Source: a virus. From it: 37,464 nucleotides of DNA. The position numbers and the translations under genes were made by a program. The stretch is taken from IMG/VR virus record IMGVR_UViG_3300033141_001766, positions 1-37,464 of that record. One strand, given 5' to 3'. This document shows, piece after piece, positions 27,764 through 35,654 of this stretch. Below the pieces are notes generated by a model. It saw only the letters and a list, made by a program, of their open reading frames with translations, ran no database searches and was not told the DNA's origin. Numbering within the stretch: the stretch's first letter is position 1; every line of letters starts with the position of its first letter.

Positions 27764-28693
27764 TTGGCTTTAACGACAGATCCTTGGGATGCAACTGAAT
27801 TAGTTGCCTATATAAAAGAGGTTTGGACGCCTTTAACTAATGAAGAATTCTTCGCAAAGGCTGTTGCTACTAACTTCTTTACGGATCTGTCCCAGTATGC
27901 TACAGACGGAGGAGATATTTTGCACGTTCCTAATGTCTTCTCAAACAGTTTTTCTGTGCAAACCCAATCAACACAGGGAGCTGAAGTGACCACCGAGGCT
28001 CCTGCAACTGCTGATGATACACTGACTATTAACAATCATGTGTACATCGCTACTTTGTTGGGTTATCTCCAGCAAGTGCAAGTTGCGAGTATTTATAACC
28101 TTTCTGAAATTTATTCCAGAAAGGCGGGTGGTACACTTATGGAAGACTTAGAGGGGGATATTTTTGCATTGCAGTCTTCTGTTACGACTAACACCGTCAA
28201 CGATACCGCTTCGGTTGTTGACGATGTTAATTTGAGGATTGCAATTGAGAAGCTAGATACTGCCGATGTTCCTCTTGATGAATGTGCATTCTTCTTCCAT
28301 CCGTATACCTACTGGGCTCAGATTCATGCCATTCAGAAATATTATGACGCAAGTCAAGCAGGATGGGCTGGAAATACTCCAGTTAAAGATGGTAACTTTG
28401 GAGTAACAGCTGGACAAAAGAATGCTCTTCGTGGGCAACTGTTCGGTATTCCCGTTTATACATCTTCAAAGGTAGTTAATACCTTGTTAGCTGTCAGAAA
28501 CTTGCTGGCTCACAAAACTGCTTTTGCATTTGCCGTTCAAACTCCAGGCGGTAAACCAATTAGGGTTCAGTCTGCTAATTGGTTAGAGAACCTCGGTGTT
28601 CTTACTGTTTGGGATATGATTAACGGCGTTGCAGAAGTAAGGGAAGAAGCTGCAGTAAGAATTGACGGTTCTAACGCATTCATCGCATCATAA
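27764..28693 (+). CDS. Major capsid protein (HK97-type fold)
   Basis: A 309-residue protein following the scaffold gene. The N-terminus is helical, and a beta-rich run (VQTQSTQGAEVTTEAP, LTINNHVYIATLLGYL) resembles the E-loop/P-domain of capsid proteins. GIPVYTSSKVV and later AVREEAAVRIDG resemble the A-domain end. The start is TTG at 27764 (stop in frame at 27758), unusual for so abundant a protein. Codon choice is visibly more GC-ending than in neighbours, as expected of a highly expressed gene. It is followed by the hairpin pair at 28708-28756. Confidence 0.85.
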   Translation: MALTTDPWDATELVAYIKEVWTPLTNEEFFAKAVATNFFTDLSQYATDGGDILHVPNVFSNSFSVQTQSTQGAEVTTEAPATADDTLTINNHVYIATLLGYLQQVQVASIYNLSEIYSRKAGGTLMEDLEGDIFALQSSVTTNTVNDTASVVDDVNLRIAIEKLDTADVPLDECAFFFHPYTYWAQIHAIQKYYDASQAGWAGNTPVKDGNFGVTAGQKNALRGQLFGIPVYTSSKVVNTLLAVRNLLAHKTAFAFAVQTPGGKPIRVQSANWLENLGVLTVWDMINGVAEVREEAAVRIDGSNAFIAS

Positions 28694-28707
28694 TAATTAT
28701 GATGACG

Positions 28708-28756
28708 CCCCGTTTCCTATCTGGTGAAACGGGGGAAGTAACCAGGTCTTCCCCCG
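28708..28756 (+). promoter_or_regulatory. Competing hairpins downstream of the capsid gene
   Basis: CCCCGTTTC (28708-28716) can pair with GAAACGGGG (28726-28734), while CGGGGGAAG (28730-28738) can pair with CTTCCCCCG (28748-28756). They share 28730-28734 and exclude each other in part. Loop sequences CTGGT (28721-28725) and ACCAG (28741-28745) are also complementary. A short AT tract follows. It could be a terminator/stabiliser for capsid mRNA or a processing site. Confidence 0.6.
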
Positions 28757-28774
28757 CTTCATATTAAATTTTTA

Positions 28775-29155
28775 ATGGCTAAAATATTCTTTTTTCAAAA
28801 GAAAAATTCTCGTGACGGTTCTCTTCTAGAGGATATTATAGATTGTGATGAAAGAACGGCTTGGGACTATTATAGAAAGCCGAGGTTTTTTAAATACATT
28901 GGTTGGGTGGACGATGCAGAAGCAAGAAAATTAAAAAGTAATACAAAATTAGAGAAAGATGAAAAAACTGGTATGATTAAACAATTTACAGAAGAACAAA
29001 AACAACAAAGAAGAAATTTATTTGATAAACTTTTAGAATTAGCTCGTAATAATCCCGATAAATCTTCTCCTAGAGACTTAACTAAAAAAGATCCCTGGGG
29101 AACATTATCAAGACAAGATTTAGATAAAGTTACTCGTACAGGGGGAAAAATATGA
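28775..29155 (+). CDS. Small head-associated protein, unknown
   Basis: A 126-residue charged protein after the capsid gene. MAKIFFFQKKNSRDGSLLEDIIDCDERTAWDYYR looks like a small beta segment plus helix; the rest is Lys/Glu/Gln-rich and helical with SSPRDLTKKDPWGTLSRQDL near the end. Position suggests head completion or capsid stabilisation. No motif is recognised. It overlaps the next gene by 4 bases (ATGA). Confidence 0.6.
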   Translation: MAKIFFFQKKNSRDGSLLEDIIDCDERTAWDYYRKPRFFKYIGWVDDAEARKLKSNTKLEKDEKTGMIKQFTEEQKQQRRNLFDKLLELARNNPDKSSPRDLTKKDPWGTLSRQDLDKVTRTGGKI

Positions 29156-29511
29156 ATAAAGATTTAGCTAAAAAACTTATACAAATTCAAGCAAAAACTA
29201 ATAAAAAAGAAGATTATAAGAAACTTTTTATTAAAAAGAATGTTTTTGAACAGGAAGAAGTAGCTGCTAGAGAAGCTGTTAAAGATAAACGGATTCCTAA
29301 AGATATTAGAAAAAAACTTTATGAACATTTAGAGAAGGGTCATTTTCATCGAGAAACCCTAGAAATAAATCAAGATATGGCTAAAAAGATAGATAAAAGA
29401 ATGGAAGAGAGTATTAAAGATAATATTCGTTCTGGATATTTGCCTAAATATAATTTAGATAAAGATCCTCAGGCTAAAAAATGGCTTGAGAAAATTAAGA
29501 ATAAAAAATGA
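29152..29511 (+). CDS. Unknown Lys-rich helical protein
   Basis: A 119-residue protein, about a quarter Lys, nearly all helical. Coupled by ATGA overlaps to the genes on both sides, it is the last gene before the glycan cassette. No domain or membrane segment is found. It may be structural or serve as the glycosylation partner of the next gene, but neither is shown. Confidence 0.55.
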   Translation: MNKDLAKKLIQIQAKTNKKEDYKKLFIKKNVFEQEEVAAREAVKDKRIPKDIRKKLYEHLEKGHFHRETLEINQDMAKKIDKRMEESIKDNIRSGYLPKYNLDKDPQAKKWLEKIKNKK

Positions 29512-30254
29512 GAATAATAGGATTTATGGTAGTGGGAAAAGGAGAGGCTGATAGATGGTTGGGGGCTGTTTTGGAACAGAGAAAAAAGTTAGTTGATGAT
29601 ATGGTTATTTGTTGTAATAGGACCGATAGGAAAACAGAAAAAGTTATTAAAAAATTTGGTTTTTGGTTTTATAAAGATCATAGGGAATGGGGATTGTATC
29701 AACCCAAGATTAAACAAGATTTATTAGAAAAAATAAGTAAGTTAAATCCAGATTGGATACTACCTTCTGATGCCGATGAGATATACGATAAGTATTTTAC
29801 AAGAGAGGAAGCAGAAAAATTAGCTAGAACAAATGAGATAGGATTTAATTTTGCTGTTATAAATCTTTGGAATGATGAAAAACATTATAGACATGATTTA
29901 AGTTTTTGGAATGTAAGATTCTGGAACTATAAAAAAGCAAAAGATATTAGTTTAAAATTTTCCAACAAAAGACTTCATTGTGGATTAGCTCCAGCTATAG
30001 TTTATAAATATGCAGCAGATGCTCCATTTATATTAAAACACTATGGCTTAATGAAAAAAGAAGATAGAGAAAAAAAGGTAGAAAGATATAATAAATATGA
30101 TCCAAGAGCAATTTTTAAAAGTAAAATCTATTATAATTCTCTAAGAGACGAAAAAATGGTTCGTCCCTTCGATGAAGATAAAATGCATCAGAGAATTGTA
30201 AAAGATGTACAGCAACATGGAACGAAAATTCGTTCAATTCAAAAGAATAGGTAA
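29508..30254 (+). CDS. GT2-like glycosyltransferase
   Basis: A 248-residue cytosolic protein resembling short GT-A family glycosyltransferases. MVICCNRTDRKTEKVIKKFG fits the nucleotide-sugar binding half, and PSDADEIYD (86-94) provides a DxD motif for the metal and sugar nucleotide. The C-terminal half is basic and aromatic. It is likely to transfer a sugar from GDP- or UDP-sugar to a protein, glycan or lipid acceptor. It is the first enzyme of the cassette, coupled by ATGA overlap to the preceding gene. The specificity is unknown. Confidence 0.75.
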   Translation: MRIIGFMVVGKGEADRWLGAVLEQRKKLVDDMVICCNRTDRKTEKVIKKFGFWFYKDHREWGLYQPKIKQDLLEKISKLNPDWILPSDADEIYDKYFTREEAEKLARTNEIGFNFAVINLWNDEKHYRHDLSFWNVRFWNYKKAKDISLKFSNKRLHCGLAPAIVYKYAADAPFILKHYGLMKKEDREKKVERYNKYDPRAIFKSKIYYNSLRDEKMVRPFDEDKMHQRIVKDVQQHGTKIRSIQKNR

Positions 30255-30516
30255 AGAAAAATGGGGAAAAGCAGAAAATAGTATTGATGATATGCCTTAT
30301 AGTGATTGGCAAAGAATTCAAAGAGATCCATTTAGGAAGCAATATTATGAGATGATAAAAATAATAGATTTAGATAAGAATGAAACTATTGAAAATAAGA
30401 ATTTGCAAAATGAAAGTTTACCAGTTGTTGAAGATCCCCTTGAATGTCCTTTATGTGGTTTTATAGCAAAAAATGAAAAATCATTAAGAATGCATAAATT
30501 AAAGAAACATGGGTAA
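30217..30516 (+). CDS. Small C2H2-like zinc-finger protein
   Basis: A 99-residue protein (start ATG 30217; an ATG at 30205 adds four residues and more overlap). The C-terminus has CPLCGFIAKNEKSLRMHKLKKHG, a C-x2-C-x12-H-x4-H finger like a classical C2H2 element. The middle is acidic and aromatic. One finger could bind nucleic acid or protein. It is embedded among glycosyltransferase genes, an odd place for a regulator. No family is certain. Confidence 0.65.
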   Translation: MERKFVQFKRIGKEKWGKAENSIDDMPYSDWQRIQRDPFRKQYYEMIKIIDLDKNETIENKNLQNESLPVVEDPLECPLCGFIAKNEKSLRMHKLKKHG

Positions 30517-30570
30517 AAGAAATAGGGCTTTTATAGCCAAAATGCAAATAGCTAAACAAAAACAATCAAA

Positions 30571-31479
30571 ATGGAGAACAAAACCATTGCATATATTGGG
30601 TCATTCCACAATTTATGGGACGAAGAAGGAATTGCCAGAAGTTTCGAAAAATTGGGTTATAGGATTTTTAGATTTTCTGAAAAGGCATTTGATACGGATA
30701 ATTTTCTTCATCAAGTAGATATAATAAAACCAGATTTTGTTGTTTTTGCTAAATTAAAAATTCCAACTGCTAATATAGTTGTTAGGGAACTTAAAAGAAG
30801 AAAAATAAAAACTGTTTGTTGGGTTTGGGATTTGTATTTTGGATTAAATAGAGAATTTTTTGTTGGAAGATTACCCATGTTTAAAGCTGATTATGTTTTT
30901 AGTCCTGATGGTGGGAACGACGAAAAATTTAAAGAGAGAGGCGTGAATCATTATTTACTTCGACAGGCTATTTATGATGAATATTGTTACAAGGGAAAAT
31001 TTAGAAAGGAATATAATTATGATGTTGTATTTGTTGGTTGTGAAAATATGCAATGGCATTATAGAACAGAATTATGTAATTTTCTTAAGAAAAATTACAA
31101 AAGTTTTAAATGGTTTGGAAGAAATAATACTTTGGAAATAAGGGGTCATGAACTAAATGATTTATATGCTTCAGCAAAAATAGTTATTGGAGATAGTGTT
31201 TATTCACCCTACTACTGGAGTAATAGATTGTATGAAACATTGGGAAGAGGAGGATTTATGATTTTTTTAGAAATTGAGGGATTGGATAGAGAATATATTC
31301 CTTATAAACATTATATTCCATATAAAATGGAGGATTTCAAGGGTTTAAAAGAAAAAATTGATTATTATTTAAAAAACAAAAAAGGAAGAAAAAAAATATC
31401 TAATGAAGCTTTAAAATATACCCAAAAACATCATACATTAATTCAACGATGTCAAGAATTAATCAAGATAATAAGTTAA
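30571..31479 (+). CDS. CgeB/Glyco_trans_1_2-like glycosyltransferase
   Basis: A 302-residue GT-B-type protein. The N-terminus (MENKTIAYIGSFHNLWDEEGIARSFEKLG) is a Rossmann-like half, and the C-terminal half has VVFVGCEN, KWFGRNNT and SNRLYETLGRGGFMIF, matching the CgeB-like glycosyltransferase signature in which the Glu after RLY binds the sugar nucleotide. It has no signal peptide and is cytosolic. CgeB-type proteins glycosylate spore coat or surface proteins in other bacteria, which makes protein glycosylation conceivable. The next gene starts inside its last 31 bases. Confidence 0.8.
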   Translation: MENKTIAYIGSFHNLWDEEGIARSFEKLGYRIFRFSEKAFDTDNFLHQVDIIKPDFVVFAKLKIPTANIVVRELKRRKIKTVCWVWDLYFGLNREFFVGRLPMFKADYVFSPDGGNDEKFKERGVNHYLLRQAIYDEYCYKGKFRKEYNYDVVFVGCENMQWHYRTELCNFLKKNYKSFKWFGRNNTLEIRGHELNDLYASAKIVIGDSVYSPYYWSNRLYETLGRGGFMIFLEIEGLDREYIPYKHYIPYKMEDFKGLKEKIDYYLKNKKGRKKISNEALKYTQKHHTLIQRCQELIKIIS

Positions 31480-32036
31480 TAATTTTTGTTTTATCAACTG
31501 GAAGATGTGGAACTAAATCAGTTGCTAAATATTTTGGTTTAAGACATGAACCAGACGGTAGAGAACCTAATATTGAAGCATTGAAAAAGAGAATAAGAAG
31601 AACCCCAAAATCTTATTATGGAGAAACAAGTGGCTTTTGGTCTTTACAGGTAGATTTATTAAAACAACATTTTCCCAATGCTTTATATTTTCATTTAATA
31701 AGGGATGGTAGAAGGGTTATTCCTTCTTTAATTAATAATTATACCTATGCTTATAGACCCCAAGATATTCCTGAAAGAAATTTAGAACTTCCAGTATCAA
31801 ACTGGAATGAACTAAATCAATTTGAAAAATGTTGTTGGTATTGGCGATATATAAATGAATTTTTAGATAAACGCATCAAGAATAAAATTTTCTTAGAGGA
31901 TATGTTATTTTTGCCAAGATTAAATACTAAAAATGAATGTAATATTTGTCCTCCTTATGAATTGTGGACAAAGGAACAAAAAGAAACCTTTGACAAAATT
32001 TGTGGGGAGCTACAAAGAAAATACGGTTATGAGTGA
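31449..32036 (+). CDS. Sulfotransferase (PAPS-dependent), first of two
   Basis: A 195-residue protein of the sulfotransferase fold. VLSTGRCGTKSV (14-25) is the 5'-phosphosulfate-binding loop, and HLIRDGRRVIPSL (82-94) has Arg and Ser for 3'-phosphate binding. It would move sulfate from PAPS to a hydroxyl or amine of a sugar or protein. The ATG at 31449 lies inside the preceding gene's end, and the following methyltransferase starts 8 bases before its stop. Two sulfotransferases in a phage this small are notable. Confidence 0.8.
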   Translation: MSRINQDNKLIIFVLSTGRCGTKSVAKYFGLRHEPDGREPNIEALKKRIRRTPKSYYGETSGFWSLQVDLLKQHFPNALYFHLIRDGRRVIPSLINNYTYAYRPQDIPERNLELPVSNWNELNQFEKCCWYWRYINEFLDKRIKNKIFLEDMLFLPRLNTKNECNICPPYELWTKEQKETFDKICGELQRKYGYE

Positions 32037-32589
32037 GAGGGTTATTGAATATCCATTTGTAAAAGAATTTTTAAATATAGGAGATAGAATTTTAGATGTT
32101 GGTACAGGAAATAGTGCTGATATCGTATGGAATTATGAAGTTAAAGAAATATATGCCCTAGATAAAAAACTAGTAAATAAACCAAATTTTATTTCTATTA
32201 CTGGAAATGCAGAAGATAAAAAACTTTTTGAAAAGGAATATTTTAATAAAATAACCTGTGTTTCTACTTTAGAACATACTGAAGATGATAAAAAAATCTC
32301 TGAGAATTTTCATTATTGGCTAAAAAATGGAGGTATATTGGTATTAACAGTTCCATATGGGAAATATAATTTTTATAGAGTTAAATCCTTGGGAGAATTA
32401 ATGAGATTATATGATAAACAAAATTTATTAAAACTTTTTCCTAAAGATAAATGGGAATGGATTGAAGAGAGATATTATATTAGAAAAGATGAAGATGACT
32501 GGGAAAAGTGTGATGAAGAAAAAGCATATAAATTTGGTGGTGTCGATCCAGTTAAAAGTGTAATTTTATTAGCTTTAAAAAAGATATGA
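32029..32589 (+). CDS. Class I SAM-dependent methyltransferase
   Basis: A 186-residue enzyme with the SAM loop RILDVGTGNSADI (about 20-32), an acidic strand end in YALDKK (about 44-49) and a motif IV-like region ITCVSTLEHTEDD (about 78-90). It lacks a separate substrate domain, as in small sugar O- or N-methyltransferases. The ATG at 32029 overlaps the sulfotransferase end; the longer frame from 31933 is over that gene. Together with the neighbouring transferases it probably modifies the same glycan, but the acceptor is not known. Confidence 0.75.
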   Translation: MSERVIEYPFVKEFLNIGDRILDVGTGNSADIVWNYEVKEIYALDKKLVNKPNFISITGNAEDKKLFEKEYFNKITCVSTLEHTEDDKKISENFHYWLKNGGILVLTVPYGKYNFYRVKSLGELMRLYDKQNLLKLFPKDKWEWIEERYYIRKDEDDWEKCDEEKAYKFGGVDPVKSVILLALKKI

Positions 32590-33161
32590 AACATTATCCT
32601 ATTATGATAGTTGGAGTAGGAAGATCTGGAACAAGCGTAGTAGCTGGTATTTTAAGGCAATTAGGATTTTTTATGGGATTTGAGTTTATGCCTGCACCTA
32701 AAGCTAATCCTCTTGGATGTTGGGAAGATAAAGAATTGTTTGAGTTAAATATGGCATTTTACAATAAACAAATCAATTTAACGCAATGGTTTTCTGGATT
32801 TGTAAAATTTAAAGAGAAAAGAGAAAAGCTTGATAGACCCTGGGGATTTAAAGAACCAAATCTTTCGTTATTTATCCCTTATGTCATAAAAGCTATTCCC
32901 AATATTAGATTTATTTATTGTAAAAGAAATATAGATGCTATCGTTAGAAGCTTTAGTAAATTACAAAATTGGAATTATAAAAGGTCGTATGAGGTGGTAA
33001 GGGTAAGGGAGAGATTAATTGAATATTACCTAAGAAATATTCCACATTTGACAGTGCAATATGAGGAATTAATTAAAAACAAAAATAAAGTAGTAGAAAC
33101 AATTTTTCAATATATTTATGAGCCCTATAAAAAAGAAGCTATAAATTATATTAAATCTTAA
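32586..33161 (+). CDS. Sulfotransferase (PAPS-dependent), second
   Basis: A 191-residue protein with a clean 5'-PSB loop (MIVGVGRSGTSVVAGIL, 7-23) and 3'-PB region (IRFIYCKRNIDAIVRSFSK, about 107-125, with Arg114 and Ser122). WGFKEPNL (about 86-93) is a usual sulfotransferase landmark. It is distinct in sequence from the 31449 protein, so the pair are diverged paralogues or independent acquisitions. It is coupled to the methyltransferase by a 4-base overlap. The acceptor is unknown. Confidence 0.85.
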   Translation: MKHYPIMIVGVGRSGTSVVAGILRQLGFFMGFEFMPAPKANPLGCWEDKELFELNMAFYNKQINLTQWFSGFVKFKEKREKLDRPWGFKEPNLSLFIPYVIKAIPNIRFIYCKRNIDAIVRSFSKLQNWNYKRSYEVVRVRERLIEYYLRNIPHLTVQYEELIKNKNKVVETIFQYIYEPYKKEAINYIKS

Positions 33162-33162
33162 A

Positions 33163-34236
33163 ATGGAAAGGACAAATGAAAAATTTGTGATTATAGATAA
33201 ATTTTCTGGAATAGAAGAGGGTTTATTTGAAAATAATAAAAAATTAACCAAAAGAATTGGAATGATTTGTCGTATGGATAATAGTGGTTTAGGAACTTTA
33301 TCGTGGGAGTTCGCTCGTCATTTAAAACCAGATAAAATTCTTTTAGTAGAAAATCATAAATTTCAGGTATTTCCAGAAAGATATAAAAATTTTAATACAA
33401 AAAAAGTTTCTTCTATTCTAACCCCAGAATTAAAAGAATGGTTTTTAAAAAATATAGATATTTTATTTAGTATAGAAACTTTTTATGACTGGAGTTTAAT
33501 TAAGGATTGTAGGGAAAAAAATATTAAGTCGGTTCTTTATACTATGTATGAAATGACACCAGAAAGGATACCATTATATCCAGATTTATTTCTTTGTCCT
33601 TCAGAATTAGATTATGATGTTATGCCAGAACCAAAAGAATATTTACCAGTTCCAGTAGCTACTGATAGATTGGTTTGGAAGAAAAGAAATAAAGCTATGG
33701 TTTTTATCCATACTGCTTCTCATGGAGGTATGAATGAAAGAAAGGGGACAAAATTATTAATTGAAGCAATGAAATATGTAAAAAGTGATATTAAACTTAT
33801 TATTTATTCATGGAAACCTTACGAATTTTCTGATAAAAGAATTGAAAATAAAGTAGTTAATTTTAAAAATTATTGGCAAGTTTGGAGAGAGGGGGATATT
33901 TTGGTATATCCACAAGATTATAATGGAATATGTCTTCCGATTGTAGAAGCAATGGCTTCTGGATTAGCTGTTATTACAACGGATATTTACCCTTTTAATA
34001 AATATATACCCAAAGAATTAATGTTTAAATCAGAATATTTTTATACTACCAGGGCGGCTCCAAATTTAATGGAGGTCGATGCCGCCCATATAAATCCCAA
34101 ATCTATTGCCCAAAAGATAGATGAGTGGGCTAACAAAGATATTTCTAAATTTTCTGAATATGGTAAAAAATGGGCAAAAGAAAATAGTTGGGGGGCACTT
34201 TTGCCTAAATATATAAAACTTTTCAATGAGTTATAG
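33163..34236 (+). CDS. GT4-family glycosyltransferase
   Basis: A 357-residue retaining GT-B glycosyltransferase. The acceptor half starts near IGMICRMDNSGLGTLSWEF (32-50). The donor half has FIHTASHGGMNERKGTKLLIEA (181-202) and DYNGICLPIVEAMASGLAVITTD (252-274) with the E-x7-E-like pattern Glu262. It would transfer a sugar from a nucleotide donor, possibly the GDP-amino-deoxy sugar made by the last genes of the cassette. No membrane anchor is visible. It overlaps the C-methyltransferase by 11 bases. Confidence 0.85.
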   Translation: MERTNEKFVIIDKFSGIEEGLFENNKKLTKRIGMICRMDNSGLGTLSWEFARHLKPDKILLVENHKFQVFPERYKNFNTKKVSSILTPELKEWFLKNIDILFSIETFYDWSLIKDCREKNIKSVLYTMYEMTPERIPLYPDLFLCPSELDYDVMPEPKEYLPVPVATDRLVWKKRNKAMVFIHTASHGGMNERKGTKLLIEAMKYVKSDIKLIIYSWKPYEFSDKRIENKVVNFKNYWQVWREGDILVYPQDYNGICLPIVEAMASGLAVITTDIYPFNKYIPKELMFKSEYFYTTRAAPNLMEVDAAHINPKSIAQKIDEWANKDISKFSEYGKKWAKENSWGALLPKYIKLFNEL

Positions 34237-35410
34237 ACCAATACAAAGATGTAGGGTTTGTAAAAGTAAAGATTTAGATCCGTTATTTTCATTGGGGAAT
34301 TTTTATATTTCAACTTTTGTAGAAAACCCCGATGATAATATAGGGAAATGTCCGTTAAGTTTAGCTTACTGCAATAATTGTACTCTTGTTCAATTAGAGC
34401 ATACCCCATCTCAAGAACTTCTCTATTCGGGAAATTATTGGTATCGTTCAGGATTAAATAAGGTAATTCGTGATGATCTAAGGGAAATAGCTAAACGAGC
34501 TATTAAAATGGTTAAACTGAAATATGGAGATGGATTTTTGGATATTGGGGCTAATGACGGAACACTATTAAGTTTTGTTCCTAAAAAGTATCTGAGAGTA
34601 GCTATTGAACCAGCTAATAATTTACAAAGATACTTAAAACAACATTGTGATTATGTGGAAAAAGCTATGTGGGAAGACGTAGATTTAGGTATAACCTTTA
34701 AGATTATAACTGCTATTGGAATGTTTTATGATAGTAAAGATCCAAATAGATTTATTTCTAATGTAAAAGAACATTTAGATGAAGATGGATTGTTTATTGC
34801 TCAACTTATGACTTCTAAGTCAATGTTGGAAAAAAATGATTTAGGAAATATTTGTCATGAGCATATAGAATATTATTCTTATAAATCTTTAAAAACTTTA
34901 TTTGAAAGAAATGGTTTAGAGATATTTAAGGTTGAGGAAAATGGAATAAATGGTGGCAGTTATAGATTATTTGCTCGTCATTATAAAAACGGAAGTATAA
35001 AGTATTCAGAAAAAATTAATAAAAGAAGTTATAGTAAGTTTTATGATAGGATTTTAAAAAACAAAGAAAGGTTTTTAGAATTTTTAACAAGGGAAGTTGC
35101 CAGGGGTAAGAAAATCTATGGTTATGGAGCTTCTACTAAAGGGAATACGATATTGCAATTTTATGGATTGCCAAACTTAATTAAAGGAATTGCGGAAATA
35201 CATAAAGATAAAATTGGTAAATATACGGTTGGAACAAAAATAAAAATAATTTCAGAAGAAGAAGCATTAAAAAATGCCGATTATCTTTGGATTCTTCCTT
35301 ATGGATTTAAAGATTTCTTTATTAAGAAACATAGGAATTGGTTAAAGAGGGGAGGCAAATTCGTCTTATCAATTCCTAGGTTTGAGATAATTGGATATAA
35401 AAAAGATTAA
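34226..35410 (+). CDS. Three-domain sugar C-methyltransferase (Zn-binding, SAM)
   Basis: A 394-residue enzyme of the TylC3/TcaB9 type. Domain 1 has zinc ligands Cys9/Cys12 and Cys49/Cys52 (Cys42 nearby), domain 2 a SAM loop FLDIGANDGT (104-113), then the catalytic-type HEHIEYY (211-217). The C-terminal domain contains IYGYGASTKGNTILQF. In relatives, a keto-sugar nucleotide is methylated at carbon next to the keto group. Here the 4-keto-6-deoxy GDP-sugar from the GMD-like enzyme is a possible substrate. Sulfotransferases and glycosyltransferases are immediate neighbours. Confidence 0.9.
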   Translation: MSYRPIQRCRVCKSKDLDPLFSLGNFYISTFVENPDDNIGKCPLSLAYCNNCTLVQLEHTPSQELLYSGNYWYRSGLNKVIRDDLREIAKRAIKMVKLKYGDGFLDIGANDGTLLSFVPKKYLRVAIEPANNLQRYLKQHCDYVEKAMWEDVDLGITFKIITAIGMFYDSKDPNRFISNVKEHLDEDGLFIAQLMTSKSMLEKNDLGNICHEHIEYYSYKSLKTLFERNGLEIFKVEENGINGGSYRLFARHYKNGSIKYSEKINKRSYSKFYDRILKNKERFLEFLTREVARGKKIYGYGASTKGNTILQFYGLPNLIKGIAEIHKDKIGKYTVGTKIKIISEEEALKNADYLWILPYGFKDFFIKKHRNWLKRGGKFVLSIPRFEIIGYKKD

Positions 35411-35654
35411 AAAGATAAGAGAAAATTTAATTAAGAAATATGAAGCAGAAATTGAAGCTACTGAATTTAATTTAGAAGAATTAAAATTAAAAGAAAGGTT
35501 TTTAACTAGACAAACCATTAAAACTCCAAATACCAATCATCAAATTACTCTTGGTAAAATTCAGGAGGGTATTAAAAATTTACAAAAATTAGTAAAACTT
35601 AATCAAGAATTTATTGATTTTATTTATGAGGTTGAAAAAGAAGATACCAATTGA
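35391..35654 (+). CDS. Small coiled-coil protein, unknown
   Basis: An 87-residue charged helical protein starting with TTG at 35391 within the end of the methyltransferase gene. ENLIKKYEAEIEATEFNLEELKLKERFL is probably a coiled coil. It has no motif; the TTG start and overlaps of 20 and 29 bases with its neighbours make it less certain. It may be a small partner of the sugar enzymes or unrelated. Confidence 0.45.
   Translation: MDIKKIKKIRENLIKKYEAEIEATEFNLEELKLKERFLTRQTIKTPNTNHQITLGKIQEGIKNLQKLVKLNQEFIDFIYEVEKEDTN

Noticed and set aside
30509-30718. 69-codon frame between the zinc-finger and CgeB-like genes
   Set aside because: Although its ATG overlaps the previous stop, most of it lies out of frame over the glycosyltransferase gene starting at 30571. 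At best its first 20 codons could be a coupling peptide.
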